From Ketobacter sp. MCCC 1A13808 (GTDB lineage Bacteria; Pseudomonadota; Gammaproteobacteria; Pseudomonadales; Ketobacteraceae), in contig NZ_VRKW01000002.1 in the NCBI RefSeq assembly GCF_009746715.1, positions 310,001-374,000 on the forward strand: DNA of 64,000 bases, read 5' to 3'. Below, in pieces: positions 45,043-54,340 of the stretch. The notes under the pieces are model-generated. The model ran no database searches, was not told where the DNA came from, and was given only the letters and a program-made list of their open reading frames with translations. Made by a program: the position numbers and the translations under genes. The first letter of the stretch is position 1. Every line of letters starts with the position of its first letter.

Positions 45043-45513
45043 TTAATGGCGCGGACCAGCCCCAAATCGTCCCAGTATTTCAAACAACCCCATTCCCGTC
45101 AGCATGGCGATAAAAAACACGACCGCCTTCGGTGTGCCGGTTGCAAACGCCACCAGCGCAGGGCCGGGACAAAACCCGGCCAACCCCCAACCCACGCCAA
45201 AGCCCAGGCTGCCTAAAATCAACCGCTTGTCCAGTTGCCGTAACGTGGGTAGTCGTAGAGGCTCACCCAGTAAACTACGACTGCGACCCTTCGCCAGAGT
45301 AAAGGCGGCCAGACTGATGCCAACCGCGCCGGCCATCACCAACATTAGACTGGGATCCCAGCGCCCCGCCAGATCCAAAAACGCCAATACCTTCGCCGGG
45401 TTCGCCATGCCTGACAGCAGCAAACCCAGTCCGAAGATCAGACCTGATAACCCAGCGCTAATCAGAGTCCATTTGCTACCGGATAGAAGATTGGAACCCA
45501 ACGCATTCGACAT
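45043..45513 (-). CDS. pmpB: YeeE/YedE family transporter half (DUF6691, PmpB-like)
   Basis: 156 residues with about four transmembrane helices. Motifs GLGLLLSGMANPAKVLAFLDL and GVGWGLAGFCPGPALVA, the second containing the conserved Cys of sulfur-compound transporters of the TsuA/PmpAB type. It follows pmpA by about 9 bp with a strong SD (TAGGAGG) and likely pairs with it to move sulfite, thiosulfate or related sulfur species. Third gene of the BigR-like operon. Confidence 0.9.
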   Translation of the reverse strand: MSNALGSNLLSGSKWTLISAGLSGLIFGLGLLLSGMANPAKVLAFLDLAGRWDPSLMLVMAGAVGISLAAFTLAKGRSRSLLGEPLRLPTLRQLDKRLILGSLGFGVGWGLAGFCPGPALVAFATGTPKAVVFFIAMLTGMGLFEILGRFGAGPRH

Positions 45514-45522
45514 AAAAACCTC

Positions 45523-45954
45523 CTAACCCACCACGTGACGGATCACATACACCGTCACGAATCCGCTGCCCATAAACGCCGCCGTAGCAACCAGGGAGCG
45601 CGGGGACAAACGGGCAATGCCACACACTCCATGGCCACTGGTGCAACCGGACCCATAGCGCGTACTGATGCCCACCAGCAGACCCGCGACAACCAGCTGT
45701 GCAAAGTCGGCATCAATAACCATTGGCGGCAGCGCAGCCCATCCCTGCCAAACCCAGGCCGCAGCCATCATCCCGAACACAAAGGCAAGCCGCCACCCTG
45801 TATCGCCTTGCGGCGCCCGAAGTAACCCGCCCAGAATTCCGCTAATCCCTGCAATACGGCCGTTCAGTAGTATAAAAATGGCAGCCGCAAGTCCGATCAG
45901 CAGCCCACCGCTCAACGCTTGCCACGGAGTAAATGCCTGCCAATCCAACGTCAT
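45523..45954 (-). CDS. pmpA: YeeE/YedE family transporter half (PmpA-like)
   Basis: 143 residues from the ATG that overlaps the bigR-like stop (TGATG); the frame continues upstream to 45978 but that overlaps the regulator. Membrane protein with the signature [20 protein letters not shown], where conserved cysteines hold the permeating sulfur compound. Partner of the downstream PmpB-like half. Confidence 0.9.
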   Translation of the reverse strand: MTLDWQAFTPWQALSGGLLIGLAAAIFILLNGRIAGISGILGGLLRAPQGDTGWRLAFVFGMMAAAWVWQGWAALPPMVIDADFAQLVVAGLLVGISTRYGSGCTSGHGVCGIARLSPRSLVATAAFMGSGFVTVYVIRHVVG

Positions 45955-46277
45955 CACAACCCACCCGGTCGAGGACAAAACCGCTCATAGAGCACCTGTA
46001 ACACGGCCATGGCATTGTCATCTGTTACCCGATAGAAAATGCGCTTGCCATCACGGCGGGTATCCACCAGACCCTTCCTACGTAACACTCCCAGATGCTG
46101 GGATAACGAAGGCTGGAACAAATTACAGGCCTGCTCCAGCGCACTGACGCAGGCTTCACCCTGGCTCAACTGGCACAACAACATCAGGCGATCTTCATTG
46201 GCCAATGCGCGCAGCAACATAGAGGCCTGACCTGCCGCTGCCCTCATCGCCTCGGGATTGATTTCGGTTTGCTTCAT
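45954..46277 (-). CDS. bigR: ArsR family persulfide-sensing repressor (BigR/SqrR-like)
   Basis: 107 residues, winged helix: LLRALANEDRLMLLCQLSQGE, then FQPSLSQHLGVLRRKGLVDTRRDGKRI. Two cysteines sit where BigR/SqrR form the sensing tetrasulfide: LMLLCQL (near 36) and YERFCPRP (near 101); two others (GEACV, EQACN) are extra. It would repress the sulfide genes on both sides until reactive sulfur appears. Start at 46277 with GGAG 8 nt upstream; the track-like upstream extension is unneeded. Confidence 0.9.
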   Translation of the reverse strand: MKQTEINPEAMRAAAGQASMLLRALANEDRLMLLCQLSQGEACVSALEQACNLFQPSLSQHLGVLRRKGLVDTRRDGKRIFYRVTDDNAMAVLQVLYERFCPRPGGL

Positions 46278-46305
46278 AGGAGGTACTCCGTGACGCTTGT
46301 CGGGT

Positions 46306-46336
46306 ATCATTATATATATTTATATTATATATTAAA
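46306..46336. promoter_or_regulatory. AT-rich putative operator/promoter between bigR-like and dioxygenase genes
   Basis: ATCATTATATATATTTATAT and following TATATTAAA form an almost pure A/T stretch with overlapping inverted repeats in an otherwise mixed-composition region. BigR-type repressors are known to bind AT-rich palindromes, and the position between divergent genes suits shared control. Exact half-sites not assigned. Confidence 0.6.
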
Positions 46337-46358
46337 GCATATTGATTTGGAGCGCGCT

Positions 46359-47219
46359 ATGATCCCGCAGATACAGTCCTTTCTTGATCCGGATTCGGAA
46401 ACCTTTTCCTACGTTGTTTTTGATCGGCCCGGCGGTCATGCCGTGGTGATTGATCCGGTGCTGGATTTTGATCCCAAGTCCGGTCGTACCGGTACTGCCG
46501 GCGCGCAACGCCTGGTGGATTTCATTACTGCACAGGGGTTGGCACTGGACTGGGTTCTGGAAACCCACGCCCATGCCGACCATCTTACTGCTGCGCCTTT
46601 CGTGCGCGAGCAATTGGGTGGTAAAGTCGCCATTGGTGAAAATATCCTCCAAGTACAGCGTATTTTTCGCCGACTGTTTAATTTCGAAAAGGAATTTCTT
46701 TGTGACGGCAGCCAATTTGATTATCTATTCACAAACGGCGACGAGTTCAGTTTCGGCCAGCTCACCGGCAAAGTTATTTTCACTCCCGGCCATACCCCGG
46801 CCGATCTGGCTTATCTGATCGGTGACGCACTGTTCGTCGGTGACACTCTTTTCATGCCCGATGTCGGCACCGCGCGCTGCGACTTTCCCGGAGGCAACGC
46901 CGCCACGCTGCATCAATCCATATCCACTTTGCTCAAATTACCGGATGATACCCGCCTATTTGTTTGCCACGACTACCCTGGGGACAGACGTCAGCATCAA
47001 TGCCAATCCAGCGTTAAAACCCAGCGGCAAAGCAACATTCACGTCCGTGAAGGTATCAGCGAAGCCGAGTTTGTTGCTATGCGGGAAGCACGTGATGCCA
47101 CACTGGATATGCCACGCCTGATTCTGCCTTCGATTCAGGTCAATGTGCGAGCAGGTGTAATGCCACCGGCTGAAGACAACGGACAGGTGTACCTGAAACT
47201 GCCAATCAATGCACTCTGA
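46359..47219 (+). CDS. ETHE1-like persulfide dioxygenase (MBL fold)
   Basis: 286 residues from ATG 46359 (GGAG 6 nt upstream). Mononuclear Fe MBL fold: THAHADHLTAAPFVREQLGG (HxHxDH), FTPGHTPADLAYLIGDALFVGDTLF, DVGTARCDFPGG and VCHDYPGD, the last two typical of ETHE1/Blh-type enzymes. It oxidises glutathione persulfide to sulfite. An upstream in-frame GTG behind a perfect AGGAGG was rejected because it adds residues absent from the family. Divergent from bigR-pmpAB. Confidence 0.93.
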   Translation: MIPQIQSFLDPDSETFSYVVFDRPGGHAVVIDPVLDFDPKSGRTGTAGAQRLVDFITAQGLALDWVLETHAHADHLTAAPFVREQLGGKVAIGENILQVQRIFRRLFNFEKEFLCDGSQFDYLFTNGDEFSFGQLTGKVIFTPGHTPADLAYLIGDALFVGDTLFMPDVGTARCDFPGGNAATLHQSISTLLKLPDDTRLFVCHDYPGDRRQHQCQSSVKTQRQSNIHVREGISEAEFVAMREARDATLDMPRLILPSIQVNVRAGVMPPAEDNGQVYLKLPINAL

Positions 47220-47338
47220 TTCACAGCCGCACACCCTAAACATCATAGGAAAAAAGTCACCGCCAGCCGTTAAAGAACTTAGCGGCTTTGCCGATAAATA
47301 AAGGTAGAGCCTCCACACCCTCATTGCGGAACGCGTGT

Positions 47339-48511
47339 ATGCAAACTCAGACCTTACAGCCCTATAGCCAGATCCCACCTCGCAGCGGTTATGGAGTCGA
47401 CGCGAATTCCGGCAGCTTGAATGGGTCTGGCGGACTGTCCGGCAACACAGGTGCAGGGGGAGATCGTTTGTCCCGCGTGCTGGCGTCTGCCTACAACAGA
47501 ATGAGTGACCGCATTGCCACTAGCTTGCCTGCCGGCACATCCGGTGATGCTTCCGCCAAACCCGCATCCAGTGCCGATGACTTTTCCCCCGAAGCCGTAA
47601 CCGACCGCATTATGGGGTTCATCACTGATCGCCTACGCCAGGAAAAAGCCAACGGTGCATCCGATTCCCGCATTCAGGATCTCTACAATCAGGCACTAAA
47701 AGGCGTCGAGAGTGGATTGCGTGAGGCGAAAAATATCATGCAGGGATCGGGGACTTTTAGCGGCGAGATCAAAAACAACTTCGACAACACCGTCAATATG
47801 ATTGCTGACCAACTGCAATCTCTTGGCAAATCGTTGTTCCAGACTCCGGCAACCACGCCCGATTCGATACAGACAAGCAGCCAATCCATTGCGGTTGGCC
47901 AGAGTCGCTCGTTCTCAATGCAGGTAGTCACTCAGGATGGTGACCGCGTTACGTTGAACGTCGCCTCCGGTCAGTCCCTGAGTCAGCAATTCACGGAATT
48001 TTCAGAACAGAATATTCAGGCGAATAACACCGGTAGCACATATTCAAGCTACGATCATTTTGCCTTTCAGGTAGAAGGTGAACTGGATGAAGGTGAAATG
48101 AATGCGCTGCAGGATTTGTTTAAGCAAGTGAATTCCGTAGCTGAAACCTTTTATAACGGGGATGTTGAAAAAGCCTTTAATCAGGCCCTTGAAGTGGGCA
48201 TGGACGTCAACGAGTTATCCGCCTTCGCAGTGGATCTGACCCGCTCCGAAACCAGTGTTGTGCAAAACACCTATACCCGCATCAACAACTTAGACAACAT
48301 CTCCGGGCGTCAACCTGTACGCAATCCGCTTGCCGGTCTCGGGGACTTTACCAACCAGGTTAACCAAGCCCGTGACGCCGTGCGCTCTTTGATGTCGGAC
48401 CTGCCCAATGCCCATGAGTTGTTGGGCGGCTTGTTAAACTCTTTGCAATCTTCTGATGCCAGCCAGCAATCCGTGCAGGCCTTCAATAACTGGATTGGCG
48501 GCACGTCCTGA
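47339..48511 (+). CDS. DUF5610 domain protein
   Basis: 390 residues, cytosolic-looking, no signal peptide or membrane helix. Low-complexity Gly/Ser N-terminus (to about 45), then ASAYNRMSDRIATSL, FSPEAVTDRIMGFITDRLRQEKANG, a helical segment, and a central beta-rich region RSFSMQVVTQDGDRVTLNVASG followed by DHFAFQVEGELDEGEMNALQDLF, the DUF5610 pattern as I recall it. Function unknown; related proteins occur widely in marine Gammaproteobacteria. The ATG at 47339 is preferred over 47288. Confidence 0.75.
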   Translation: MQTQTLQPYSQIPPRSGYGVDANSGSLNGSGGLSGNTGAGGDRLSRVLASAYNRMSDRIATSLPAGTSGDASAKPASSADDFSPEAVTDRIMGFITDRLRQEKANGASDSRIQDLYNQALKGVESGLREAKNIMQGSGTFSGEIKNNFDNTVNMIADQLQSLGKSLFQTPATTPDSIQTSSQSIAVGQSRSFSMQVVTQDGDRVTLNVASGQSLSQQFTEFSEQNIQANNTGSTYSSYDHFAFQVEGELDEGEMNALQDLFKQVNSVAETFYNGDVEKAFNQALEVGMDVNELSAFAVDLTRSETSVVQNTYTRINNLDNISGRQPVRNPLAGLGDFTNQVNQARDAVRSLMSDLPNAHELLGGLLNSLQSSDASQQSVQAFNNWIGGTS

Positions 48512-48549
48512 TTAGAATCCCTGCCTGCATCTCCGCAAACAGGACAGGT

Positions 48550-49968
48550 TTAGTCCGCCAACCAATTCCCGTGAAACCCTAATGGTACCCGAACCGGCAA
48601 TTTAATAATTGCCTGCGGCTCACCATCAAGATCGTCCGCATTCAGAATCACCACCTCGCTGCTGTTATTCGCCAAATCATACACGTAAGACAACAACCAG
48701 CCATCGTCTTCCCTGCCTTGATCACTGCGGGGAATAAAAATAACTTCGCCGGAAATTTTCTGGGGGCCATAGTCATGATGAATTCGAGCACCGCTTTCAA
48801 CATCGTGCCGGTACAAAGGTTGCGGTGAATCTTGTTTGCTCAATTCGACCCCTACGGTATAGATATACCGATAAGCCCGTGTCGCCAGCCGCTCATCAAA
48901 ACGGGGAAACTCCTGCGACAGTGACGAAATCACTTTACGCTGCACCTGATCGCCATCTGGCGGCAGTGTCCAGCGTTCCAGAGTGACCTGTTGCGGTTCC
49001 GGTCCCTGTATCGAATTATCAAACATGCGCTGGTGTACCACCACGTCCACGACCACGCTACCATCGTTTGCATCAAAAGCATTGCAGGTATGAAAAACAT
49101 AACAGGGGTCAAGGTGAAACCAACGCACGTCCTGTCTATTTCCCAGCCTTGGTAGTAAGCCTACCCGCGCCCGGTGTCGTTTATTCCACTGATAGGGAAA
49201 GCGCGCCCCTTTAATCAATGACCGCATCGAAAAGGTGACCGGCAAATCCAATAGAATGGTCTGGCTGGTTGTGATCGCGCAATCATGAACCATCGGCCCG
49301 TGTTTAACCGGGATGGAAACCCGCCTGGATAACTGCCCCTGTTGGTCAATTACGTGGTAAAAGATGCGGAAAGGTTGTTTCGCGTCATAGCAGATCGCGT
49401 GTAATTCTCCGGTTAACGGATCAAGATGAGGGTGCGCAGTGAAACAACCCACGGCATTGCTGTTAAACAAACTGTGCTGTAGCGTTTCCAGCTCATCATC
49501 CAGCTCCACCGGCAATGCACCGGCTTCCACCATAGCCCAGTTACTACCCCCATGACGAATAATATTGGTGTTAACCGTATCGTTTATCCCATGGCGTTTG
49601 CCGGGTGCTAATGGCCGATTTAACTGACGATTCGTATTGTTGGTTCCGATCCAGCGGTTGCGATACCAAACCGCCTTACCGTTTTCCAAACGTAAGCCAT
49701 GTACCATACCCTCACCAATGAACCAATGATGAGTGGCAGGATTGGGAACCGAGATTGGATTCGGCCCAATGCGGGTAAAGACCCCATTAAGCTGCTCGGG
49801 AATCTGGCCCTGCACTTTCAGTGAGGTGCTGGTGGTTTCAACGTCAACCGGGGCATATGCACCTTTCAGGTAGGGGTTATTTCCGGAAACCGGCACCCGT
49901 TTCTGAGCCTGTTCCGAAAACCATTGAAATACTTGATCCATCAGTGGGGCTATTGCCATCGCGCGCAT
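48550..49968 (-). CDS. Carotenoid oxygenase family protein (RPE65/CCD)
   Basis: 472 residues, seven-bladed propeller non-haem iron oxygenase. Conserved: GVFTRIGPNP, HWFIGEGMVHGLRLENGKAVWYRNRW, and the four Fe-binding His contexts FTAHPHLDPLTGEL, MVHDCAIT, FHTCNAFD and the C-terminal GFHGNW. It cleaves a C=C bond in carotenoids, apocarotenoids, stilbenes or lignin-derived dimers. No carotenoid genes are nearby, so the substrate is open. The ATG at 49959 (third codon on) is an equally good start. Confidence 0.93.
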   Translation of the reverse strand: MRAMAIAPLMDQVFQWFSEQAQKRVPVSGNNPYLKGAYAPVDVETTSTSLKVQGQIPEQLNGVFTRIGPNPISVPNPATHHWFIGEGMVHGLRLENGKAVWYRNRWIGTNNTNRQLNRPLAPGKRHGINDTVNTNIIRHGGSNWAMVEAGALPVELDDELETLQHSLFNSNAVGCFTAHPHLDPLTGELHAICYDAKQPFRIFYHVIDQQGQLSRRVSIPVKHGPMVHDCAITTSQTILLDLPVTFSMRSLIKGARFPYQWNKRHRARVGLLPRLGNRQDVRWFHLDPCYVFHTCNAFDANDGSVVVDVVVHQRMFDNSIQGPEPQQVTLERWTLPPDGDQVQRKVISSLSQEFPRFDERLATRAYRYIYTVGVELSKQDSPQPLYRHDVESGARIHHDYGPQKISGEVIFIPRSDQGREDDGWLLSYVYDLANNSSEVVILNADDLDGEPQAIIKLPVRVPLGFHGNWLAD

Positions 49969-50105
49969 CCTTCAAGTCAAACAAAAACAGAATCAACACC
50001 GTCATACCGAAAGTACCATAGCACTCAGTTCAGCGCACATTGCCGCTTCGGTGGTTAGTACCGGTGAAAAACCCGGAGCCACCTCTGACGAATAACAGCC
50101 TTCGG

Positions 50106-52385
50106 TTATGGCAATTGGTTTTTTAAAGACCGTAAATTCGCCGCATTGGGATTGAGCTTAAGCGACTGCTGCAATACTAAGCGTGCCTGCGCCGATTGCC
50201 CCATTTCCATTAACGCGACAATATAAACGTAGCTGTAACGCTCATTCTCCGGAGACAACTGCACCGCTTCAGCCAGAGATTTCAACGCCTTATCTTTATC
50301 CTGCAAACGAATTTGTAGCAACCCCAAACTGTAATAAAGAGCTGCCGAATCCGGGTTGCGCTCAATCCCATCCGACAGTATTTTCTTCCCCTCATCGTCC
50401 GTGCCCCGAATGCGGTGCATATCAGCGAGATTGATATAAGCAGGAATCCATCCGGGGTCTAACTTGATTGCCGCTTGGTATTCTCCCTGCGCCGCGGCCC
50501 ACTTGCTCTGACTACCATAAAGATTACCTAAATTGACCCGGGATGCCGGTGTGTCTGCATTGTGTTTTTGAGCCTGCTCATACTCCTGCACCACCGATTG
50601 CAGCAATGAAAACTGATCCGCACTGATGTGCTGCGCGGAGATATCCGCAAGCTGACTGGCTGCCAAGGTGCGAACCACCCGGATATCATCGGTTAACAGA
50701 GGACTCAATGACTGCCACCGCAGCTCTGCCGGCAAACCATCGAATGCCTGCACCGCTCCGGCCCTCACCAAGGGATCAGGGTCACTCAGGGCGTTGGCCA
50801 ATTCCGGCAATGATTGCGAGGAAAGATAGGGGCCCAACGATTGCGCTGCCGTAGCCCGCGCAATCGCCGGTTGATCCGGCCGCTGCAGCAGAGCCACTAA
50901 TTGTTGCTCGGCATCGCCTGCACCCAGCCGTGCTGCCTGCAAAGCATGGGCGAACTGCTGATGGCCTGGCTTGGGCCCGGGAAACCAGGCATTAATACGA
51001 TCGGTCGCCCAGCTCGCGCTTTTATCTGAGTGACATTGATTGCATGCGTTCGGCGTGCCTAATTGCTCGGATAAATCCGGACGCGGAATGCGGAAACTGT
51101 GGTCGCGCCGTGCGTCTACCTGCATAAACAATTTACTGGGCATATGACAATCAACGCACTGCGAGCCCGGCTCATCTTGCTGATGAAAATGGTGGCTTAC
51201 CGATTCAAACTTCTCGGCATTGTGACATTGCAGACAAACCCCATTGCCACTGACTTTTAATTCCAAACTATGGGGGTTGTGACAGTCACTGCAGGTCACC
51301 CCTTCGGCATACATTTTACTTTGTAGAAAAGAACCGTAGACATACACTTCATCGTCTATCTGTCCATCAACATGATATAAACCCGGCTCCAGGTTAGAAG
51401 GCAAATAGCTTTGCATCAATGCCTGACCTTTACGATCATCTTCAAATAGTTGTGCTCGACGCGAATGGCAGGCCGCACAGGTTTGAATTTCGGTTTCTGT
51501 CCGGCGTGGCTCGCTGCGTTGCGGGTTATAAGTCTGCGCATTGGATTTCCAGTGCACACCCTGACGCTCGTTGAAAACATGGGTAAGACCTTTGTTCAAC
51601 GACGTTAATTCGGTAGCGGAATTATCTTGTTGCTGTGCCCATTCCACGTGATTGGATGCAGGCCCGTGACATGCTTCACAAGACACATCCAGCTCCGACC
51701 AGCGAGTGTCATAACGGTCGGATTGCGCATCGTAATTTTTATCCAGGTTAGTAGAATGGCATTCTGCACAAGTGAAATTCCAGTTCTGTTGCATTCCACT
51801 CCAGTGCAGCGCCTCTGTATGATGAATTTTTTGATCCGGATAGAGATGGAACCAACGTTGCCCGCCTTCTTGTTGCGGGCGACTATCCCACGACACACTC
51901 AGCGCCTGTAAACGACCACCCGGCAATTCCAACAAATACTGCTGTAAAGGGAAAACCCCATAGACATACGCGACACGGTATTTCTCAGCAGTACCGCCGG
52001 GACCAACCGTTGTGACATAATAGACCTCACCCTGTTTTGAAAACCGGGTAACCTCGCCGTCTTTTTCAAACTCAGACTGATCAAAGTCCCCCAGCACCGT
52101 GGCTTGATTTACTTCCTGCATGGCCAGGTCATGATGAGATCCGGTCCAGGCCTCGACCTCTTTTTGGTGGCAATCCACACAGGCAGACTTTCCCACATAT
52201 TCCGGTTCACTGAATACCGGCTTAACGTGGGTGACTGTTTCGGACGGCGTCTGCAATGGTAAAGGCACAGCCTTGCTGCCATCCCGCCCTTCGCCCAACA
52301 TCATAAAAACAGAATACAAAATGCCGGGTATCAGGATGCAGGCCAAAGAAACAATCAATTTATGATTAATTTTCGTTCTCCTCAA
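50106..52385 (-). CDS. Octahaem cytochrome c with HEAT-like and TPR C-terminus
   Basis: 759 residues. N-terminal signal/anchor (LIVSLACILIPGILYSVFMM). Eight CxxCH haem sites: CVDCH, CAECH, CEACH, CAACH, CSDCH, CLQCH, CVDCH and CNQCH, within residues about 60-470. Then HEAT-like repeats (AIARATAAQSLGPYL, DPLVRAGAVQAFDGL) and TPRs to the end (ASRVNLGNLYGSQSKWAAAQGEYQ, AALYYSLGLLQIRLQDKDKAL). Probably a periplasmic multiheme electron carrier or reductase with a protein-interaction tail. The first start is a TTG at 52385; no ATG occurs for about 27 codons, and GAGGAG lies just inside, so the true start may be another rare codon. Confidence 0.88.
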   Translation of the reverse strand: MRRTKINHKLIVSLACILIPGILYSVFMMLGEGRDGSKAVPLPLQTPSETVTHVKPVFSEPEYVGKSACVDCHQKEVEAWTGSHHDLAMQEVNQATVLGDFDQSEFEKDGEVTRFSKQGEVYYVTTVGPGGTAEKYRVAYVYGVFPLQQYLLELPGGRLQALSVSWDSRPQQEGGQRWFHLYPDQKIHHTEALHWSGMQQNWNFTCAECHSTNLDKNYDAQSDRYDTRWSELDVSCEACHGPASNHVEWAQQQDNSATELTSLNKGLTHVFNERQGVHWKSNAQTYNPQRSEPRRTETEIQTCAACHSRRAQLFEDDRKGQALMQSYLPSNLEPGLYHVDGQIDDEVYVYGSFLQSKMYAEGVTCSDCHNPHSLELKVSGNGVCLQCHNAEKFESVSHHFHQQDEPGSQCVDCHMPSKLFMQVDARRDHSFRIPRPDLSEQLGTPNACNQCHSDKSASWATDRINAWFPGPKPGHQQFAHALQAARLGAGDAEQQLVALLQRPDQPAIARATAAQSLGPYLSSQSLPELANALSDPDPLVRAGAVQAFDGLPAELRWQSLSPLLTDDIRVVRTLAASQLADISAQHISADQFSLLQSVVQEYEQAQKHNADTPASRVNLGNLYGSQSKWAAAQGEYQAAIKLDPGWIPAYINLADMHRIRGTDDEGKKILSDGIERNPDSAALYYSLGLLQIRLQDKDKALKSLAEAVQLSPENERYSYVYIVALMEMGQSAQARLVLQQSLKLNPNAANLRSLKNQLP

Positions 52386-52550
52386 ATGGGGTAAACCAAA
52401 CCCGTGGTTATTCTATTTTACGCTTTCGACTGTTACCACAAACAAATCAGCGAGTTAAAATACACTAACCACAAGGTAAGTGGTGATCTTCACCAATTAT
52501 TGTAATAATGCCCCTCAGCCAGTTCCCTATAAGCCCATTGGAGAAAATCA

Positions 52551-53051
52551 ATGCGAACCATACTCGTTATATTAACAGCCACAATCCTGACTAGCTTGTA
52601 CTCGCCCGCCTATGCCTTTGATATGGGCAAACTGAAAGAATCTGCGTCAAATGCAGTTGACGATGGAGTAATGGTGACTGGTGATGCCAAAAAGCTGGTG
52701 GAATCGTTAACCGGTGACCTGGGTGTCAGCCCGAAACAAGCAGCCGGAGGCACTGCCGCCATGCTGGCGCTGGCAAAGAATCAACTGCCTGCTGACCAGT
52801 TCAGTGGCATAACCGATAAAGTACCCGGCATCAGTGAACTACTGGGGGGCGGCGAAGGCGGCGGCCTGGCAGCCAGTGCACTGAGCCAGGTTTCCAATAT
52901 GGACAGTGTGCTCAAAGCCTTTAGCAGTCTGGGCCTGAGCCCGGACATGGTGGCTCAATTTGCACCCACTATTCTTAAATTTCTGGGAAATGAGGGTGTC
53001 GGCACTAACATCCTGGGCAGTCTGCAAGGTCTGTGGGGCGCTGCAGGTTAA
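52551..53051 (+). CDS. Secreted DUF2780 protein (VcgC/VcgE-like)
   Basis: 166 residues; signal peptide MRTILVILTATILTSLYSPA, cleavage near YAF. Mature part is helical and Gly/Ala/Leu-rich: VESLTGDLGVSPKQAAGGTAAMLALAKNQL, then GISELLGG and PDMVAQFAPTILKFL, matching DUF2780. Function unknown. GGAG precedes the ATG. It ends 2 bp before stpA, so it is probably co-transcribed with it. Confidence 0.85.
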   Translation: MRTILVILTATILTSLYSPAYAFDMGKLKESASNAVDDGVMVTGDAKKLVESLTGDLGVSPKQAAGGTAAMLALAKNQLPADQFSGITDKVPGISELLGGGEGGGLAASALSQVSNMDSVLKAFSSLGLSPDMVAQFAPTILKFLGNEGVGTNILGSLQGLWGAAG

Positions 53052-53053
53052 TT

Positions 53054-54340
53054 ATGCACTCTGATTTCCCTGCCGATTCCCCTCTTCTGCATCAATTTTT
53101 ATTTTCAACCGATTACCAGCGCCTTAAAAGGTCGCTGGTAATGAATAAGAATCTGCTCATTATTCAGGATCTGGATGGTGTGTGCATGGGATTGGTACGT
53201 GACCCACTCACCCGGACTCTGGACCCTGACTATATCAATGCCAGTAAATTGCTTGCCGGTCATTTTTATGTTCTGACCAACGGAGAACATATCGGTGGTC
53301 GCGGATTAAATCAGATCGTTGATACCGCACTGGGTGCTGAATCGCAGACGGCCGCACATCAGTCTTATTTACCGGGATTAGCCGGAGGCGGAGTCCAATG
53401 GCAGGATCAACAGGGCCGGGTCACCCACCCGGGAGTAAGCGACGAAGAACTCACATTCTTACGCTCTGTTCCGGACAAAGCGAAAGCCTATCTGACATCC
53501 CTTTTAAATAAAGCACCTTATAACTTATCCAATGCCGATATCGATTTGCTTTGTCATTCAGCCATTCTGGATAACCTGGCTTCCCCTACCATCAACATCA
53601 ATGTATTCCATCAACATTTCCAACAGCCGGAATTGTATCTTCAATTACAGAAAGACCTGAAAGGAATAATGCAAGCTTTGCTGGACGAGGCTGACGTTCG
53701 CAATTTAAGTGAATCGTTCTTCATCCACTACGCCCCCAATTTAGGTCGGGACGCACAGGGTGAACGTATCAAGTTTGCACGCGGCCAGGACTCCGGCACC
53801 ACGGATTTTCAATTTATGCTACAAGGCGCGATCAAAGAAGTCGGCGTGCTGGTCATTCTTAATCACTACTACTTTGAACAAACCGGGCACTATCCGCTCG
53901 GCGAGTCATTCAATGCCCGCACGGCTCCCCGCGACCAGGAAAAATTACTGGCCCTGGCTGAACAGCATTTCGATCCGCAACAGATGCCCAGAATTATCGG
54001 GGTGGGCGACACTGTTACCTCCAATCCGCAATCGACCGCAAGCGACGTGGTGTTACGGGGCGGCAGTGATCGAGGATTTTTAACCTTGGTGCAAGCGTTG
54101 GGGGCGCGTTTTCAGTCAGACAATGCCGTGCTGTACGTTGATAGCAGCGGCGGCGAACTGGATCGCCCAGGACTACAGCTTGATCGCCTGAACCCACTTC
54201 CGGGCAGCCAACCTAATCGCCATCATGATGGCATTTGCGATCAGAACGACCCACTGAACCTGAATTTTGTGTTCGCCAACGGCCACCAACAATACATTAC
54301 ATTCTTCCGCGATCTGGCAGCCGCATTCGCTAACGCCTGA
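53054..54340 (+). CDS. stpA: Glucosylglycerol-3-phosphate phosphatase
   Basis: 428 residues from the ATG at 53054; an internal ATG at 53141 also fits, but the longer form matches the N-terminal extension of Synechocystis StpA. HAD-like motif IIQDLDGVCM, then HFYVLTNGEHIGGRG, SYLPGLAGGGVQWQD, FFIHYAPNLGRD, DSGTTDFQFML, IIGVGDTVTSNPQ and VLYVDSSGGE, all family blocks. It dephosphorylates glucosylglycerol-phosphate to the compatible solute glucosylglycerol. The partner synthase ggpS is not in the window. The 3' end overlaps the convergent PII-like gene by 11 bp. Confidence 0.95.
   Translation: MHSDFPADSPLLHQFLFSTDYQRLKRSLVMNKNLLIIQDLDGVCMGLVRDPLTRTLDPDYINASKLLAGHFYVLTNGEHIGGRGLNQIVDTALGAESQTAAHQSYLPGLAGGGVQWQDQQGRVTHPGVSDEELTFLRSVPDKAKAYLTSLLNKAPYNLSNADIDLLCHSAILDNLASPTININVFHQHFQQPELYLQLQKDLKGIMQALLDEADVRNLSESFFIHYAPNLGRDAQGERIKFARGQDSGTTDFQFMLQGAIKEVGVLVILNHYYFEQTGHYPLGESFNARTAPRDQEKLLALAEQHFDPQQMPRIIGVGDTVTSNPQSTASDVVLRGGSDRGFLTLVQALGARFQSDNAVLYVDSSGGELDRPGLQLDRLNPLPGSQPNRHHDGICDQNDPLNLNFVFANGHQQYITFFRDLAAAFANA

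Noticed and set aside
46269-46358. N-terminal extension of the persulfide dioxygenase starting after AGGAGG
   Set aside because: The extra sequence is encoded by the AT-rich operator, and the family begins at MIPQIQSF; kept only as a finding on the SD.
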